From: Mesobacillus sp. AQ2
GTDB taxonomy: Bacteria; Bacillota; Bacilli; Bacillales; Cytobacillaceae
Length of the DNA stretch: 64,000 bases
Assembly: GCF_030122805.1 (NCBI RefSeq)
Contig: NZ_CP126080.1
Span: 1,989,001-2,053,000, forward strand
Direction of reading: 5' to 3'
A program made the position numbers and the translations under genes. The notes under the pieces were generated by a model. The model made no database searches and had not been told where the DNA came from. It saw nothing but the letters and a program-made list of their open reading frames with translations. Positions 41,761-53,956 of this stretch are shown here, piece by piece (positions within the stretch are counted from its first letter, which is position 1; each line of letters begins with the position of its first letter).

Positions 41761-42216
41761 ATGTATCAGTATTTTAACGGATTGGTGATCCGCGAAGGTA
41801 CAAATGGGGTTCCTGCAGGTCAGGTAGAGAAGTTATTCCAAGACGCTGGATGGTCAAGGAATACTCCTGAATGGCAAAAGGAGAAGTTTACATTGATATT
41901 TAGAAATTCTACCTGGGCTTTCACGGTATGGGACCATAATGAAATGGTTGGTATGGTCAGAGTCATTTCAGATCAAATTATGGCTGCAAATATTATGGAT
42001 CTGGCTGTACTATCGGAGTACAGAGGAAAGGGTATCGGAAAGAAGCTAGTGCAGTTATGTCTTCAAAAATTGCCTCACGGAGACTGGTTTGCCCATACTT
42101 CAGCGAACAACTTCACTTTTTATGAAAAATGCGGTTTCGAGGTGAAGGATCTTAGTCAGAACGGGACTTGCGCCTATTATGGATATATTCAGGCGAGAAA
42201 AGACGGGCATAGATAG
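41761..42216 (+). CDS. GNAT family N-acetyltransferase
   Basis: 151 aa acetyltransferase. The acetyl-CoA loop is SEYRGKGIGKKLVQLCL, preceded by the strand MDLAVL, and NFTFYEKCGFEVKDL is the usual motif B ending. The opening PAGQVEKLFQDAGWSRNTPE is typical of the small YpeA/PhnO-like set with a Trp. Substrate unknown. GGGG-rich site before ATG 41761. It precedes the DUF2750 gene by 15 bases. Confidence 0.88.
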   Translation: MYQYFNGLVIREGTNGVPAGQVEKLFQDAGWSRNTPEWQKEKFTLIFRNSTWAFTVWDHNEMVGMVRVISDQIMAANIMDLAVLSEYRGKGIGKKLVQLCLQKLPHGDWFAHTSANNFTFYEKCGFEVKDLSQNGTCAYYGYIQARKDGHR

Positions 42217-42231
42217 GAGAAACGAACGGTT

Positions 42232-42606
42232 ATGAACCAAAAAGAATTTGAGGCTGTAATACGGCAGCCTGCTAAGATTAGATACGAGTACTTTATCAAA
42301 AAAGCCGCAGATTATGAAGAGGTTTGGGGCCTATACCATGATGGATGGGCAACCGCTAAGGATGAGATGGAAAGGTTATTGCTGCCATTATTCCCTAATG
42401 AAAAATTCGCTGAAGCCTTTGTAAAGGACGAATGGGAAGCTTGCACCCCAAAAAGGATTGAGCTGGAGGATTTGCTTGAAAAATGGATACCAGGGATGAA
42501 GGCTGATGGAATCAAGCCCTCGAATTTTCCTGCGGACATAGACTCTGCAGTGGTGGATGTCGACGTCTTACAACAGTCTTTGTTGGCTGAGCTTGAAAAT
42601 TATTGA
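42232..42606 (+). CDS. DUF2750 family protein
   Basis: 124 aa soluble protein matching the DUF2750 pattern: PAKIRYEYFIKKAADYEEVW, LYHDGWATAKD, then LLPLFPNEKFAEAF and KRIELEDLLEKWIPGM. Function unknown; small proteins of this family are often found with acetyltransferases or as immunity-like genes. AGGAG precedes ATG 42232 by about 11 bases. Confidence 0.85.
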   Translation: MNQKEFEAVIRQPAKIRYEYFIKKAADYEEVWGLYHDGWATAKDEMERLLLPLFPNEKFAEAFVKDEWEACTPKRIELEDLLEKWIPGMKADGIKPSNFPADIDSAVVDVDVLQQSLLAELENY

Positions 42607-42680
42607 TTCATTTGCACTCCGAAATATACCCTTTGTGGTATAATTGATTTATCTATGAAGAGAAAGAGAGAGCTGAAAAA

Positions 42681-43976
42681 ATGTCAAAACAATATGATGA
42701 AGCAGCGGCGGCGGAGAGTCAGCCGGAGTGGCTGCAAGCTTACGTGGAATCTCCCGAAAAGCAGAAAGCTTTATATAAGAGGACATTAATCATCGTTGTC
42801 CTTTCACAGATTTTTGGGGGTGCAGGTCTCGCTGCTGGAATCACGGTAGGAGCGTTGCTGGCAAAGGATATGCTTGGCACTGATACTGTGGCCGGGCTTC
42901 CGACCGCTCTTTTTACCTTAGGATCGGCTGGGGCAGCCCTCGTAGTCGGAAGGCTTTCCCAGCGGTATGGACGGCGCGCCGGCCTGGCTTCCGGATTTTT
43001 GACGGGTGGAATCGGTGCAATTGGAGTCATTATTGCTGCTGTTACCAATAATATATATCTGCTGTTTGCAGCTCTGTTGGTTTATGGTGCAGGTAGTGCG
43101 ACCAATTTGCAGGCTCGTTATGCAGGTACCGATTTAGCCAGTGCTAAACAGCGTGCGACAGCTGTCAGTATTGCAATGGTCTCAACAACGTTTGGTGCTG
43201 TGGCCGGTCCGAACCTTGTAGATGTTATGGGGAACTTCGCACTATCGGTAGGAGTTCCGGCTTTATCCGGACCTTTTATTTTGGCTGCTGCAGCTTATAT
43301 TGTTGCAGGTCTGATCCTGTTATTTTTCCTTCGTCCTGACCCGTTTGTCGTTGCAAGGGAAATAGCGTTGGCAGAACGGAATGCAAGAGTCGCCAGACGG
43401 GAGTTTATCGAGGAAGAAGAAGCAACGGATAAACGGGGTATTGCCGTGGCTGCTCTGATCATGGTGTTGACCCAAATGGTGATGGTTGCGATCATGACCA
43501 TGACACCAGTTCATATGGGGAGTCATGGCCATGGTTTGAGTGCAGTGGGGATGGTCATCGGTTTCCATATTGGAGCCATGTATCTTCCATCTTTACTGAC
43601 AGGTGTGCTTGTGGATAAAATCGGACGCGCGGCAATGGCGGTTGCTTCAGGAGTTACATTGCTCGCTTCAGGCGTTATGGCTGCAGTTGCCCCGGGTGAG
43701 TCCATGCTCTGGATTACTTTGGCTCTCATCTTACTTGGGCTGGGCTGGAACTTCGGTTTGATCAGCGGTACAGCATTGCTAGTCGATGCAACAAATCCAA
43801 CAAACCGGGCAAAAATGCAAGGAACGATTGATGTTATGGTCGCGTTGTCAGGAGCGTCTGGCGGGATGCTATCGGGCATGGTCGTGGCTAATTCGAGCTT
43901 TGCGTTCTTATCTCTGGCAGGCGGGGTACTATCGCTTGTGTTGATACCATTTGTGATTTGGTCGAATAAAAAATGA
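42681..43976 (+). CDS. MFS transporter
   Basis: 431 aa major facilitator of about 12 membrane helices. The loop between helices 2 and 3 carries GRLSQRYGRRAGLASG, the MFS signature, and the second-half equivalent is GVLVDKIGRAAMAVASG. A long central cytoplasmic loop is acidic and basic (REIALAERNARVARREFIEE), and a His-rich PVHMGSHGHGLS segment follows helix 7. Probably a drug or metabolite exporter; substrate not predictable. A terminator follows at once. Confidence 0.9.
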   Translation: MSKQYDEAAAAESQPEWLQAYVESPEKQKALYKRTLIIVVLSQIFGGAGLAAGITVGALLAKDMLGTDTVAGLPTALFTLGSAGAALVVGRLSQRYGRRAGLASGFLTGGIGAIGVIIAAVTNNIYLLFAALLVYGAGSATNLQARYAGTDLASAKQRATAVSIAMVSTTFGAVAGPNLVDVMGNFALSVGVPALSGPFILAAAAYIVAGLILLFFLRPDPFVVAREIALAERNARVARREFIEEEEATDKRGIAVAALIMVLTQMVMVAIMTMTPVHMGSHGHGLSAVGMVIGFHIGAMYLPSLLTGVLVDKIGRAAMAVASGVTLLASGVMAAVAPGESMLWITLALILLGLGWNFGLISGTALLVDATNPTNRAKMQGTIDVMVALSGASGGMLSGMVVANSSFAFLSLAGGVLSLVLIPFVIWSNKK

Positions 43977-44004
43977 GGAGTCTGGATTTCCAGGCTCTTT
44001 TTTC
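43976..44004 (+). terminator. Terminator of the MFS gene
   Basis: GAGTCTGG (43978-43985) and CCAGGCTC (43990-43997), one G-T pair, then a T run. Confidence 0.87.
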
Positions 44005-44073
44005 AGCTTTTTAAAGGACTTAATGAGATGAATGTTGAACATAACTGGTAAAAATTCTTGAAAGTTTGATTTG

Positions 44074-44715
44074 ATGAAAAAATTAGTACTGCTGAGTGAG
44101 GTCAGTAATAATAATCCAGCTCTGGTGAGCAGAATCGGGGAATTAATGTCTCAAAGTCCTTTTAAGCTTGCCTATGTCCCGTCGGGAACCGATAAGGAAA
44201 GAATGTATTTTGAAAAAGGGAAGCGGGAGCTGGAGAAGCTGGGTGTTTCGGACTTCTTATATTTCGATGTCGATCAGGAGTTCGATGAAAGTAAGCTGGA
44301 GGAATTCAAAGGTTGTGACGGGATTTTTTTGTCTGGCGGAAATACATTCTCCTTTTTGAAAAACCTTCAGGAACGGAATATGCTTAAACTGATAAGTAAG
44401 ATGGCACTCGAGGGTAAGCTGTTAATCGGTGTCAGTGCAGGAAGCATGATCATGTCACATTCCATTAAAATAGCGGCATTTCTGGATGAAAATGAAGTGG
44501 AGTTAGATTGTCTGAATGGTTTGGGACTGGTAGGATTTGAATTCATGCCACATGGGGGCCGGCTGGAAGCTCGTCACGAAAAGCTATTGGATTATTCCGC
44601 CCTCAATGATGAAGGAATATACCTTTGTAACGATGGTGATGGTATCGTCATCGATAACGACAAAATAGAATTTTATGGAGAATTGCAGGAGATTCGGAAC
44701 TGTCAGTTTTTATAA
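44074..44715 (+). CDS. Peptidase E-like protein (family S51)
   Basis: 213 aa class I glutamine-amidotransferase-like peptidase of family S51, which cleaves Asp-X dipeptides in known members. The nucleophile elbow is LLIGVSAGSMIMS with Ser in GVSAGSM, preceded by DGIFLSGGNTFSFL, and a conserved FMPHGGRLEARHE. ATG 44074 is taken as start; the upstream ribosome site (GAAAG) is weak, and a TTG one codon earlier is possible. Role in peptide use or a stress response is unknown. Confidence 0.85.
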   Translation: MKKLVLLSEVSNNNPALVSRIGELMSQSPFKLAYVPSGTDKERMYFEKGKRELEKLGVSDFLYFDVDQEFDESKLEEFKGCDGIFLSGGNTFSFLKNLQERNMLKLISKMALEGKLLIGVSAGSMIMSHSIKIAAFLDENEVELDCLNGLGLVGFEFMPHGGRLEARHEKLLDYSALNDEGIYLCNDGDGIVIDNDKIEFYGELQEIRNCQFL

Positions 44716-44718
44716 GCT

Positions 44719-44750
44719 AAAAAGGCATTGTAACTGCACAATGCCTTTTG
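44719..44750. terminator. Bidirectional terminator
   Basis: AAAAGGCATTGT and ACAATGCCTTTT (12 bp) flank AACTGC between the convergent peptidase and response-regulator genes. Confidence 0.9.
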
Positions 44751-44751
44751 T

Positions 44752-45105
44752 TTATACTAAATCCTTTATTTTTGACACTACATCCTTTGGGCTGAAGGGC
44801 TTTAAAATATAATCGCTGGCCCCTAATTCTTCCCCTCGTTTAAGGTCATTTGCTTCCCCTTTAGCAGAAAGCATGATCACGGGCGTGGCTTTGGTTTTTC
44901 TGATTTCTTCCAAGACTGTGAAACCATCTTTTCCAGGCATTAAAATGTCAAGAATGATGATATCAAAGGACCCTTGGATTGCTTTCTCCAGTGCTGTTAC
45001 ACCATTGTTTGCAACCTCAACCTCAAAAGACTCCCTCTCTAGGTACATCTTTAGCAGTTGGCAAATCCTCTGCTCATCCTCTGCAACCAATACTCTCTTC
45101 CCCAT
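44752..45105 (-). CDS. Single-domain response regulator
   Basis: 117 aa CheY-like receiver with no output domain. The phosphorylation site is Asp in DIIILDILMPGKDGF, the acidic pocket is VLVAEDEQRI, Thr/Ser is at VIMLSAKG and Lys at YILKPFSP. It would act in a phosphorelay or by binding a partner. No histidine kinase gene is next to it. ATG 45105 has GGGGG 5 bases upstream. It is divergent from the yrrT operon. Confidence 0.93.
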   Translation of the reverse strand: MGKRVLVAEDEQRICQLLKMYLERESFEVEVANNGVTALEKAIQGSFDIIILDILMPGKDGFTVLEEIRKTKATPVIMLSAKGEANDLKRGEELGASDYILKPFSPKDVVSKIKDLV

Positions 45106-45231
45106 ATTTTCCCCCTGAAAGTTCTTAATATGAATTAAGTATACACTATTGCCGGGTTGTTTTCTTGTTTGCTGAGCGTAAAATGACGAGAAAAAATTGA
45201 TTTCAAATTTTTTCTGTGCTAGTATGTGTCT

Positions 45232-45272
45232 TATAATATTTTAATTCATACTATACTGATAGGAATTATAAT
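45232..45272 (+). promoter_or_regulatory. Promoter and candidate CymR operator of the yrrT-luxS-mcc operon
   Basis: TATAAT at 45232-45237 is a good -10 with a poor -35. Just downstream, TACTATACTGATAGGAATT (45249-45267) resembles, from memory, the motif bound by the cysteine-responsive repressor CymR, which controls the equivalent operon in B. subtilis. The placement after the -10 fits repression. The motif match is inference. Confidence 0.45.
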
Positions 45273-45294
45273 AATTAAAAGCGGGTGAGGTAAA

Positions 45295-45942
45295 ATGGGG
45301 AGAGAATTTATCCCGTTGTTCGATGATTGGGCTGAATTTTATGACGAAACCGTATCAGGACATGATGCTGAGTATAAAGAAGTATTCGAAGATTATGATA
45401 GAATATTACATGCAGTAGCATCTAAGTCAACAGGGACAGTACTGGAGTTTGGAGTCGGAACAGGTAACCTGACAGAAAAGCTGATTTCTCTGGGAAGAGT
45501 GGTCTACGGTGTAGAACCTTCCAAAGTGATGAGGGAGAAAACGAAAGCAAGATTTTTGGATATGGACTTGTATGATGGAGATTTTATTCATTTCCCTGAA
45601 TTACCCCAAAAAGTTGATTCCATCGTCAGCACCTATGCTTTTCATCATTTAACAGATGAAGAAAAGGATTCCGCAATCAAATTATATAGTGGATTGTTAG
45701 AGGCTGAAGGAAAGATTGTATTTGCTGATACCGCCTTTTTGGATGAAAAGGATCGCGAGGAAAGGCATCGCATCGTAAAAGAGCAGGGTTTCAATAATCT
45801 CCTTGAAGACCTTCAGCGTGAGTACTATACAACTCTTGAAGTACTGAAACATCTTTTTCAAAAAAACGGTTTTGAGGTTCGTTTTGAAAAGATGAATCCC
45901 TATGTTTGGCTGATGGAGGCTGTTAAGGTAAACAAAAATTAA
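45295..45942 (+). CDS. yrrT: SAM-dependent methyltransferase YrrT
   Basis: 215 aa class I methyltransferase. SAM motif I is VLEFGVGTGNLTEKL, followed by VYGVEPS, and the family-specific SIVSTYAFHHLTDEEKD. The N-terminus GREFIPLFDDWAEFYDETV closely follows B. subtilis YrrT. It heads an operon for recycling the SAM product S-adenosylhomocysteine. Substrate is unknown. GGTGAGG precedes ATG 45295. A related methyltransferase lies at 60570. Confidence 0.92.
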   Translation: MGREFIPLFDDWAEFYDETVSGHDAEYKEVFEDYDRILHAVASKSTGTVLEFGVGTGNLTEKLISLGRVVYGVEPSKVMREKTKARFLDMDLYDGDFIHFPELPQKVDSIVSTYAFHHLTDEEKDSAIKLYSGLLEAEGKIVFADTAFLDEKDREERHRIVKEQGFNNLLEDLQREYYTTLEVLKHLFQKNGFEVRFEKMNPYVWLMEAVKVNKN

Positions 45943-45966
45943 AGACAGTATTGGAGAGTTGCAGCA

Positions 45967-46671
45967 ATGAGAATTGGAATTATCGGTGCAATGGATGAAG
46001 AAGTGGATTTGCTTCGCAGTAAAATGGAAGACATCGAAGAGATTAATCTTGCCGGAAGTGAATTTTACAATGGCAAGATTGATAACCAGGAAGTTGTACT
46101 GCTAAAGTCGGGAATTGGGAAAGTAAATGCGGCAATGGGAACAGCCTTGTTGATTGAAAAGTTCCATCCTGATGTCATCATCAACACAGGGTCGGCCGGC
46201 GGTTTCCATAAGGAGCTGAATGTCGGTGATGTCGTCATCTCAACTGAGGTAAGACACCATGACGTAGATGTGACAATCTTTGGGTATGAATATGGCCAGG
46301 TACCAAGGATGCCGGCTTATTTTTCACCGGATGACAACCTGGTAAGTGTCGCTGAAAAGAGCGCTGAAAAAATCAATGACATTCAGGTTGTGAAGGGCTT
46401 GATTGCATCTGGTGATTCATTTATGAACGATCCTGAAAGGGTTGAGTTCATCAGAAGCAAGATGCCTGAGTTGTATGCTGCGGAAATGGAGGCAGCAGCA
46501 ATCGCTCAGGTTGCCCATCAATTTCAAGTGCCATTTGTCATCATCAGGTCTTTATCAGACATTGCAGGGAAAGACTCGAATGTCTCATTCGATCAATTCC
46601 TTGAAACGGCCGCTAAAAATTCCGCAGAACTAATCTTACTAATGTTAGAGGAGTTGAAGAATAATGGTTAA
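45967..46671 (+). CDS. mtnN: 5'-methylthioadenosine/S-adenosylhomocysteine nucleosidase
   Basis: 234 aa nucleosidase that removes adenine from S-adenosylhomocysteine and methylthioadenosine, giving S-ribosylhomocysteine for Lux[20 protein letters not shown] is the family start, with [19 protein letters not shown], the substrate Glu in [15 protein letters not shown] and the catalytic Asp in [16 protein letters not shown] precedes ATG 45967. Its end overlaps luxS by 8 bases, which suggests coupled translation. Confidence 0.96.
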   Translation: MRIGIIGAMDEEVDLLRSKMEDIEEINLAGSEFYNGKIDNQEVVLLKSGIGKVNAAMGTALLIEKFHPDVIINTGSAGGFHKELNVGDVVISTEVRHHDVDVTIFGYEYGQVPRMPAYFSPDDNLVSVAEKSAEKINDIQVVKGLIASGDSFMNDPERVEFIRSKMPELYAAEMEAAAIAQVAHQFQVPFVIIRSLSDIAGKDSNVSFDQFLETAAKNSAELILLMLEELKNNG

Positions 46672-47131
46672 GAAAATGAATGTGGAAAGTTTTAATCTTG
46701 ATCACACAAAAGTTGCTGCCCCATATGTCAGGCTAGCTGGGACAACTCAGGGTGCGAATGGGGATGTCATTCATAAGTATGACATCCGCTTCTGCCAGCC
46801 GAACAAGGAACATATGGAAATGCCAGGTCTTCACTCGCTGGAACATTTAATGGCTGAAAATATCCGCAACCATCATGATACAGTTGTAGACATCAGTCCT
46901 ATGGGTTGCCAGACTGGATTCTACCTTTCTGTGATCAATCATGATGATTACGACAATATCCTCAATGTACTGGAAAAAACACTGAATGATGTACTTGAGG
47001 CAGATGAGGTGCCAGCATGCAACGAAATCCAGTGCGGCTGGGCTGCAAGCCACAGCTTAGAGGGTGCTAAAGAAATTGCTGCGAAAATGCTGGAAAAGAA
47101 AGATGAATGGCGCCAGGTTTTTGCTGAATAG
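46664..47131 (+). CDS. luxS: S-ribosylhomocysteine lyase LuxS (AI-2 synthase)
   Basis: 155 aa iron enzyme that splits S-ribosylhomocysteine to homocysteine and DPD, the precursor of AI-2. Metal ligands are visible in [13 protein letters not shown] (HxxxH-like His pair) and the distal Cys in [12 protein letters not shown]; catalytic Cys in [11 protein letters not shown] and the [19 protein letters not shown] segment are conserved. The frame from ATG 46664 adds MVKK before MNVESF; ATG 46676 is an alternative that matches family length better. In B. subtilis luxS is a lone gene; here it sits between mtnN and mccA. Confidence 0.95.
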   Translation: MVKKMNVESFNLDHTKVAAPYVRLAGTTQGANGDVIHKYDIRFCQPNKEHMEMPGLHSLEHLMAENIRNHHDTVVDISPMGCQTGFYLSVINHDDYDNILNVLEKTLNDVLEADEVPACNEIQCGWAASHSLEGAKEIAAKMLEKKDEWRQVFAE

Positions 47132-47146
47132 GGAGTGTTAAATACA

Positions 47147-48070
47147 ATGACGGTTTACCGCAGTATCCATGAATTGGTTGGGCATACACCTATGATCGAA
47201 CTTACCCAGTTCCATCTGCCTGCCGAAGTACGTCTTTTTGCAAAGCTGGAATATCTGAACCCGGGCGGCAGTATTAAAGACCGCCTGGGAATCGATTTAC
47301 TCGACGAGGCATTCCGTACCGGGAAATTGGCATCCGGTGGCACATTGATTGAGCCGACTGCAGGAAATACCGGGATTGGGCTCGCATTAGCGGCGATCAA
47401 CAAAGGCATTAATGTAATCTTTGTCGTCCCGGAAAAATTCAGCCTTGAAAAGCAGGCAATCATGAAGGCACTCGGTGCGAAAATCATCCATACGCCGACT
47501 TCGGAGGGAATGGAGGGAGCCATCCGAAAAGCAGACCAATTGCTTTCAGAAATCCCAAATTCCTATTCGCCGTCACAATTCTCCAATCCAGCCAACCCGG
47601 AAACCTACTATAAAACGTTAGGACCGGAAATTTGGGATGACTTGGAAGGGGAGATTGATATTTTCGTAGCTGGTGCTGGCACGGGAGGTACTTTCATGGG
47701 TACTGCAAGGTTTTTAAAAGAGAAGGACCCAAGAGTAAAGACGGTCATTGTTGAACCAGAAGGCTCGATTCTAAACGGGGGCGCAGCTGGCTCCCATAAA
47801 ACAGAAGGCATAGGGATGGAATTTCTTCCGTCTTATATGGACACTTCTTATTTTGATGAGATTCATACTGTCTCAGATCAGGATGCATTTGATCGTGTGA
47901 AAGAACTTGCGGCTAATGAAGGAATACTTGCTGCGAGTTCATCTGGCGCAGCTCTTCATGCAGCATTACTGGAAGCACTGAAAGCCCCTCCAGGCACAAA
48001 AATCGTAACGATCTTTCCTGATGGAAGTGAGCGTTATTTGAGCAAAAAAATATACGAGGGGGGAATATAA
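47147..48070 (+). CDS. mccA: O-acetylserine-dependent cystathionine beta-synthase MccA
   Basis: 307 aa PLP enzyme of the cysteine synthase fold which makes cystathionine from homocysteine and O-acetylserine in the reverse transsulfuration route. PLP Lys is in NPGGSIKDRLGIDLL, the Asn/Thr loop in PTAGNTGIGLALAA, the phosphate-binding loop in AGAGTGGTFMGTA, and a C-terminal Ser in AASSSGAALHAAL. There is no CBS domain, as in MccA (YrhA) of Bacillus. ATG 47147 has GGGAGTG 9 bases upstream. A plain cysteine synthase is the alternative; the operon favours MccA. Confidence 0.92.
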   Translation: MTVYRSIHELVGHTPMIELTQFHLPAEVRLFAKLEYLNPGGSIKDRLGIDLLDEAFRTGKLASGGTLIEPTAGNTGIGLALAAINKGINVIFVVPEKFSLEKQAIMKALGAKIIHTPTSEGMEGAIRKADQLLSEIPNSYSPSQFSNPANPETYYKTLGPEIWDDLEGEIDIFVAGAGTGGTFMGTARFLKEKDPRVKTVIVEPEGSILNGGAAGSHKTEGIGMEFLPSYMDTSYFDEIHTVSDQDAFDRVKELAANEGILAASSSGAALHAALLEALKAPPGTKIVTIFPDGSERYLSKKIYEGGI

Positions 48071-49204
<1,134 letters not shown>

Positions 49205-49244
49205 AAGGAAAACTAGTCTGTTAGAATCTGAAAAAGGTAATTAA

Positions 49245-49800
49245 TTAGCTTGATTGGTGCCCTTGCAATCCAGTATAAGGAAGAAGAGGTCGCCAATGAA
49301 GTCGATTGGATACCTGAAACTCCAGTATTAGGGAAATGATGTGACCAATAGAGCTTATTGGTGCCCTAAAAATCCAGTATTTGGATAACGCTGTAATCAA
49401 AAGAGCTTATTGGGAACTTGAAAAACCAGTATTTGGATAAAAGTGTAACCAATAGAGCATATTGGGACCCTGAAAATCCAGTATTTGGATAATGATGTAA
49501 TCAATAGAGCTTATTGAGACCCTTGCAATCCATTATTTGGATAATGATGTAATCAATAGAGCTTATTGGGGCTCTGAATATCCATATTCAGGAAAATGGT
49601 GTAACCAATAGAGCTTACTGGGACCCTAAAAATCCAGTATTTGGATACTGATGTAACCAATAGAGCTTATTGGGACCCTGAAAATCCAGTATTTGGAAAA
49701 CGGTGTAACCAATAGAGCTTAATGGTCCCCAATAACTCTAGTATTAGGAAAAAGAAGTCACCAATAAAGCCGATTACGCCCGAAAAGTCCAATGTAGGGA
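49245..49800. repeat. 52-bp tandem repeat, family D, eleven units
   Basis: The anchor ATTGG (or a one-base variant) starts at 49253, 49305, 49357, 49409, 49461, 49513, 49565, 49617, 49669, 49721 and 49773: eleven units, every spacing exactly 52 bp. The central consensus is CCAATAGAGCTTATTGGGAC then CCTGAAAATCCAGTATTTGG and ATAATGATGTAA. CCAATA and TATTGG form an inverted repeat. Outer units are more diverged than inner ones. It fills the gap between mccB and the convergent pbuX. Confidence 0.97.
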
Positions 49801-49829
49801 AAATCATGTCACCTATATTTTTCACAATG

Positions 49830-49862
49830 AAAAGAGGCGCCAACAAGCGGGCACCTCTTTTC
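49830..49862 (-). terminator. Terminator of xpt-pbuX
   Basis: AAAAGAGGCGCC (49830-49841) pairs with GGCACCTCTTTT (49850-49861) with one mismatch-type pair and an 8-base loop; on the minus strand it ends in a T run. Confidence 0.85.
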
Positions 49863-49877
49863 TACATTTCTATAAAC

Positions 49878-51802
<1,925 letters not shown>

Positions 51803-51816
51803 TTATCCGAGCCGAT

Positions 51817-51880
51817 AAAAAAAGCCCAAAGTCCATGCATTCACGTCATAACTGAGTGAAGCAATGGTCTTTGGGCTTTT
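51817..51880 (-). terminator. Riboswitch-controlled terminator of xpt-pbuX
   Basis: A long imperfect stem: AAAGCCCAAAG and CCATGCATTCAC pair with GTGAAGCAATGG and CTTTGGGCTTT, followed on the minus strand by a T run and then the xpt ribosome site. It would form when guanine binds the aptamer. Confidence 0.88.
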
Positions 51881-51928
51881 GAAAGCAACTTAAGACAAAA
51901 AGAGGTCAGAAATCCGCCTCTGCATTGC

Positions 51929-52001
51929 TCACTCATAGTCAGATCATTTACGGTAATCCGGTAGAAACTTGCAGGCCATATCCCCGCGATTATATGAGTG
52001 A
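51929..52001 (-). ncRNA. Guanine-sensing purine riboswitch aptamer
   Basis: Read on the minus strand: P1 CACTCATA/TATGAGTG, then the J1/2 and P2 TATAATCGCGGGGATATGGC, the loop segments GCAAGTTTCTACC and CCGTAAATG, and the J3/1 core GACTATG. These match the purine aptamer of B. subtilis xpt almost base for base. The C in GACTATG is at the specificity position, which predicts guanine/hypoxanthine rather than adenine. Binding would favour the downstream terminator and shut off xpt-pbuX. Confidence 0.96.
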
Positions 52002-52019
52002 ATAAATTAATTTATAGTC

Positions 52020-52047
52020 ATTATAACATCCTTTTTGTAATCTTCAA
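52020..52047 (-). promoter_or_regulatory. xpt promoter
   Basis: On the minus strand TTGAAG (52042-52047) and TATAAT (52020-52025) are 16 bases apart, about 20 bases upstream of the aptamer. Confidence 0.75.
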
Positions 52048-52205
52048 CTATTAAAACCGTATTTTCTTAATCGAATAAATAGATAATGTTCGCTTTTTAG
52101 GATAAGAATACCAAAAAGCTGATTTTCACAAAAGAAAAAATCTTCCCCATTTTACAAATATTTGTTAAACTATTTAAGCATTTGAGGCGTATGGGGGATA
52201 TACAT

Positions 52206-53954
52206 ATGAGCGTATTCAAGGATTTGTTGTGGTACTTTAAGTCAGAGAAAAAAGCTTATCTAACAGGGATTTTCCTTTTGCTGTTCGTAGCGATGCTCCA
52301 GCTGGTGCCTCCGCGGGTAATCGGGATTATCGTAGATGAAATTACGAATGGGACTCTTACGGCTGGAAAGCTGGGTAAATGGATTGTCGTGCTGGCTGGT
52401 TCCGGTCTGGCGATGTATTCGCTCCGTTATTACTGGAGGATCATGATTTTCGGTTCTGCGGTAAAACTGTCCCGATTGTTGAGAAACCGTTTGTATGCGC
52501 ATTTCACCAGCATGTCGCAATCCTTTTACCAAAAAAGAAGGACAGGGGACTTGATGGCACATGCAACAAACGACTTGTCGGCAATCCAGCAGACAGCAGG
52601 TGCCGGGGTTCTAACCTTCGTGGACTCGGTTTCGACAGGCGGGTTTGTCATTATTGCCATGGCAGCGACCATCAGCTGGAAGCTTACCTTGATCGCTTTG
52701 ATTCCAATGCCGTTCATGGCCATGCTGACAAGCTGGTACGGAACTATGCTTCATAAAAGATTCCATAAGGCACAGGAAGCTTTTTCGGATTTGAATGACA
52801 AGACCCAGGAAAGCATTACTGGCATAAAAGTAATTAAAACGTTTGGCCAGGAAAGTGAAGATATCGAGGATTTTAGAAAGCAGTCAGAGGATGTCGTGAA
52901 CAAGAACATCTCCGTTGCAAAAGTAGACGCTCTATTTGACCCAACGATCTCCATCATAGTCGGGATTTCCTTTTTCCTGTCCATTGCGTTTGGATCAAGA
53001 TATGTCCTAAATGGAGAGTTGACGATCGGGCAGCTGGTTTCCTTCACATCCTATCTCGGATTGTTGGTTTGGCCGATGCTGGCATTCGGCTGGTTTTTTA
53101 ATATTGTCGAGCGTGGTAGGGCGTCGTATGACCGTGTCTCTGCATTGCTTGATGAACAGATTGATATTCAGGACAAAGCCGAGGCACTGGACATAGTACC
53201 AGAGGGAGATATTCAATATAATATTGAAACATTTGTTTATCCAGGTGACACGGACCCGATTTTGAAAAAGGTCAAATTTGGGCTTGGAAAAGGACAGACT
53301 CTCGGAATTGTTGGAAAAACGGGAGCAGGCAAAACTACCCTACTGAAGCTGCTGATCAGGGAATTCGATCTTTTGGATGAAAGCATCTCCATTGGCGGCA
53401 GGAACATCGAGGATTATAAGATTGACAGGCTGAGGCAGGCAATCGGTTATGTCCCGCAGGATCACTTCCTTTTTTCAGCTACAGTCGAAGAAAACATCGC
53501 TTTTGCGAATCCATTTGCCGAGAAGGATGTCATCCATAATTCGGCCAGAGTGGCGAACATCCATGAGGACATTCTTGAATTTACTGATGGCTACCAGACA
53601 GTTGTCGGGGAGCGAGGCGTTTCTCTGTCAGGAGGCCAGAAGCAAAGGATCTCCATAGCGCGTGCTCTTGTCATGAATCCTGAAATCCTGGTACTCGATG
53701 ATTCACTGTCAGCTGTCGATGCTAAGACCGAGGAACAGATTCTCTCAGCACTAAAAGAAAATCGGAAAGATAAAACCACGATTATCACTGCTCATCGTTT
53801 AAGTGCGATCCATCATGCGGACTTGATCATCGTCCTTGAAGATGGCCGAATAGCTGAACGTGGTACGCATGACCAGTTAATGGAGGAAGATGGCTGGTAC
53901 AAGGACATGTATTTGAGACAGCAGCTTGAAGAACTTGTTGAGCAGGGAGGGTGA
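52206..53954 (+). CDS. ABC exporter half-transporter (BmrC/YheI-like)
   Basis: 582 aa half-transporter with six membrane helices (about 1-310) and an ATPase domain. Walker A is VGKTGAGKTTLLKLL, Q-loop GYVPQDHFLFSAT, signature VSLSGGQKQRISIARAL, Walker B EILVLDDSLSAVDAKTE and switch His in ITAHRLSAIHHAD. The catalytic Glu after Walker B is Asp here, as in BmrC, so one ATP site of the heterodimer is degenerate. GGGGGAT lies before ATG 52206. It is followed directly by its partner. Role inferred: multidrug or lipid export. Confidence 0.92.
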   Translation: MSVFKDLLWYFKSEKKAYLTGIFLLLFVAMLQLVPPRVIGIIVDEITNGTLTAGKLGKWIVVLAGSGLAMYSLRYYWRIMIFGSAVKLSRLLRNRLYAHFTSMSQSFYQKRRTGDLMAHATNDLSAIQQTAGAGVLTFVDSVSTGGFVIIAMAATISWKLTLIALIPMPFMAMLTSWYGTMLHKRFHKAQEAFSDLNDKTQESITGIKVIKTFGQESEDIEDFRKQSEDVVNKNISVAKVDALFDPTISIIVGISFFLSIAFGSRYVLNGELTIGQLVSFTSYLGLLVWPMLAFGWFFNIVERGRASYDRVSALLDEQIDIQDKAEALDIVPEGDIQYNIETFVYPGDTDPILKKVKFGLGKGQTLGIVGKTGAGKTTLLKLLIREFDLLDESISIGGRNIEDYKIDRLRQAIGYVPQDHFLFSATVEENIAFANPFAEKDVIHNSARVANIHEDILEFTDGYQTVVGERGVSLSGGQKQRISIARALVMNPEILVLDDSLSAVDAKTEEQILSALKENRKDKTTIITAHRLSAIHHADLIIVLEDGRIAERGTHDQLMEEDGWYKDMYLRQQLEELVEQGG

Positions 53955-53956
53955 CC

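Noticed and set aside
49245..49800. Coding tandem-repeat protein
   Set aside because: A 52-bp period is not a multiple of three and every frame has stops.
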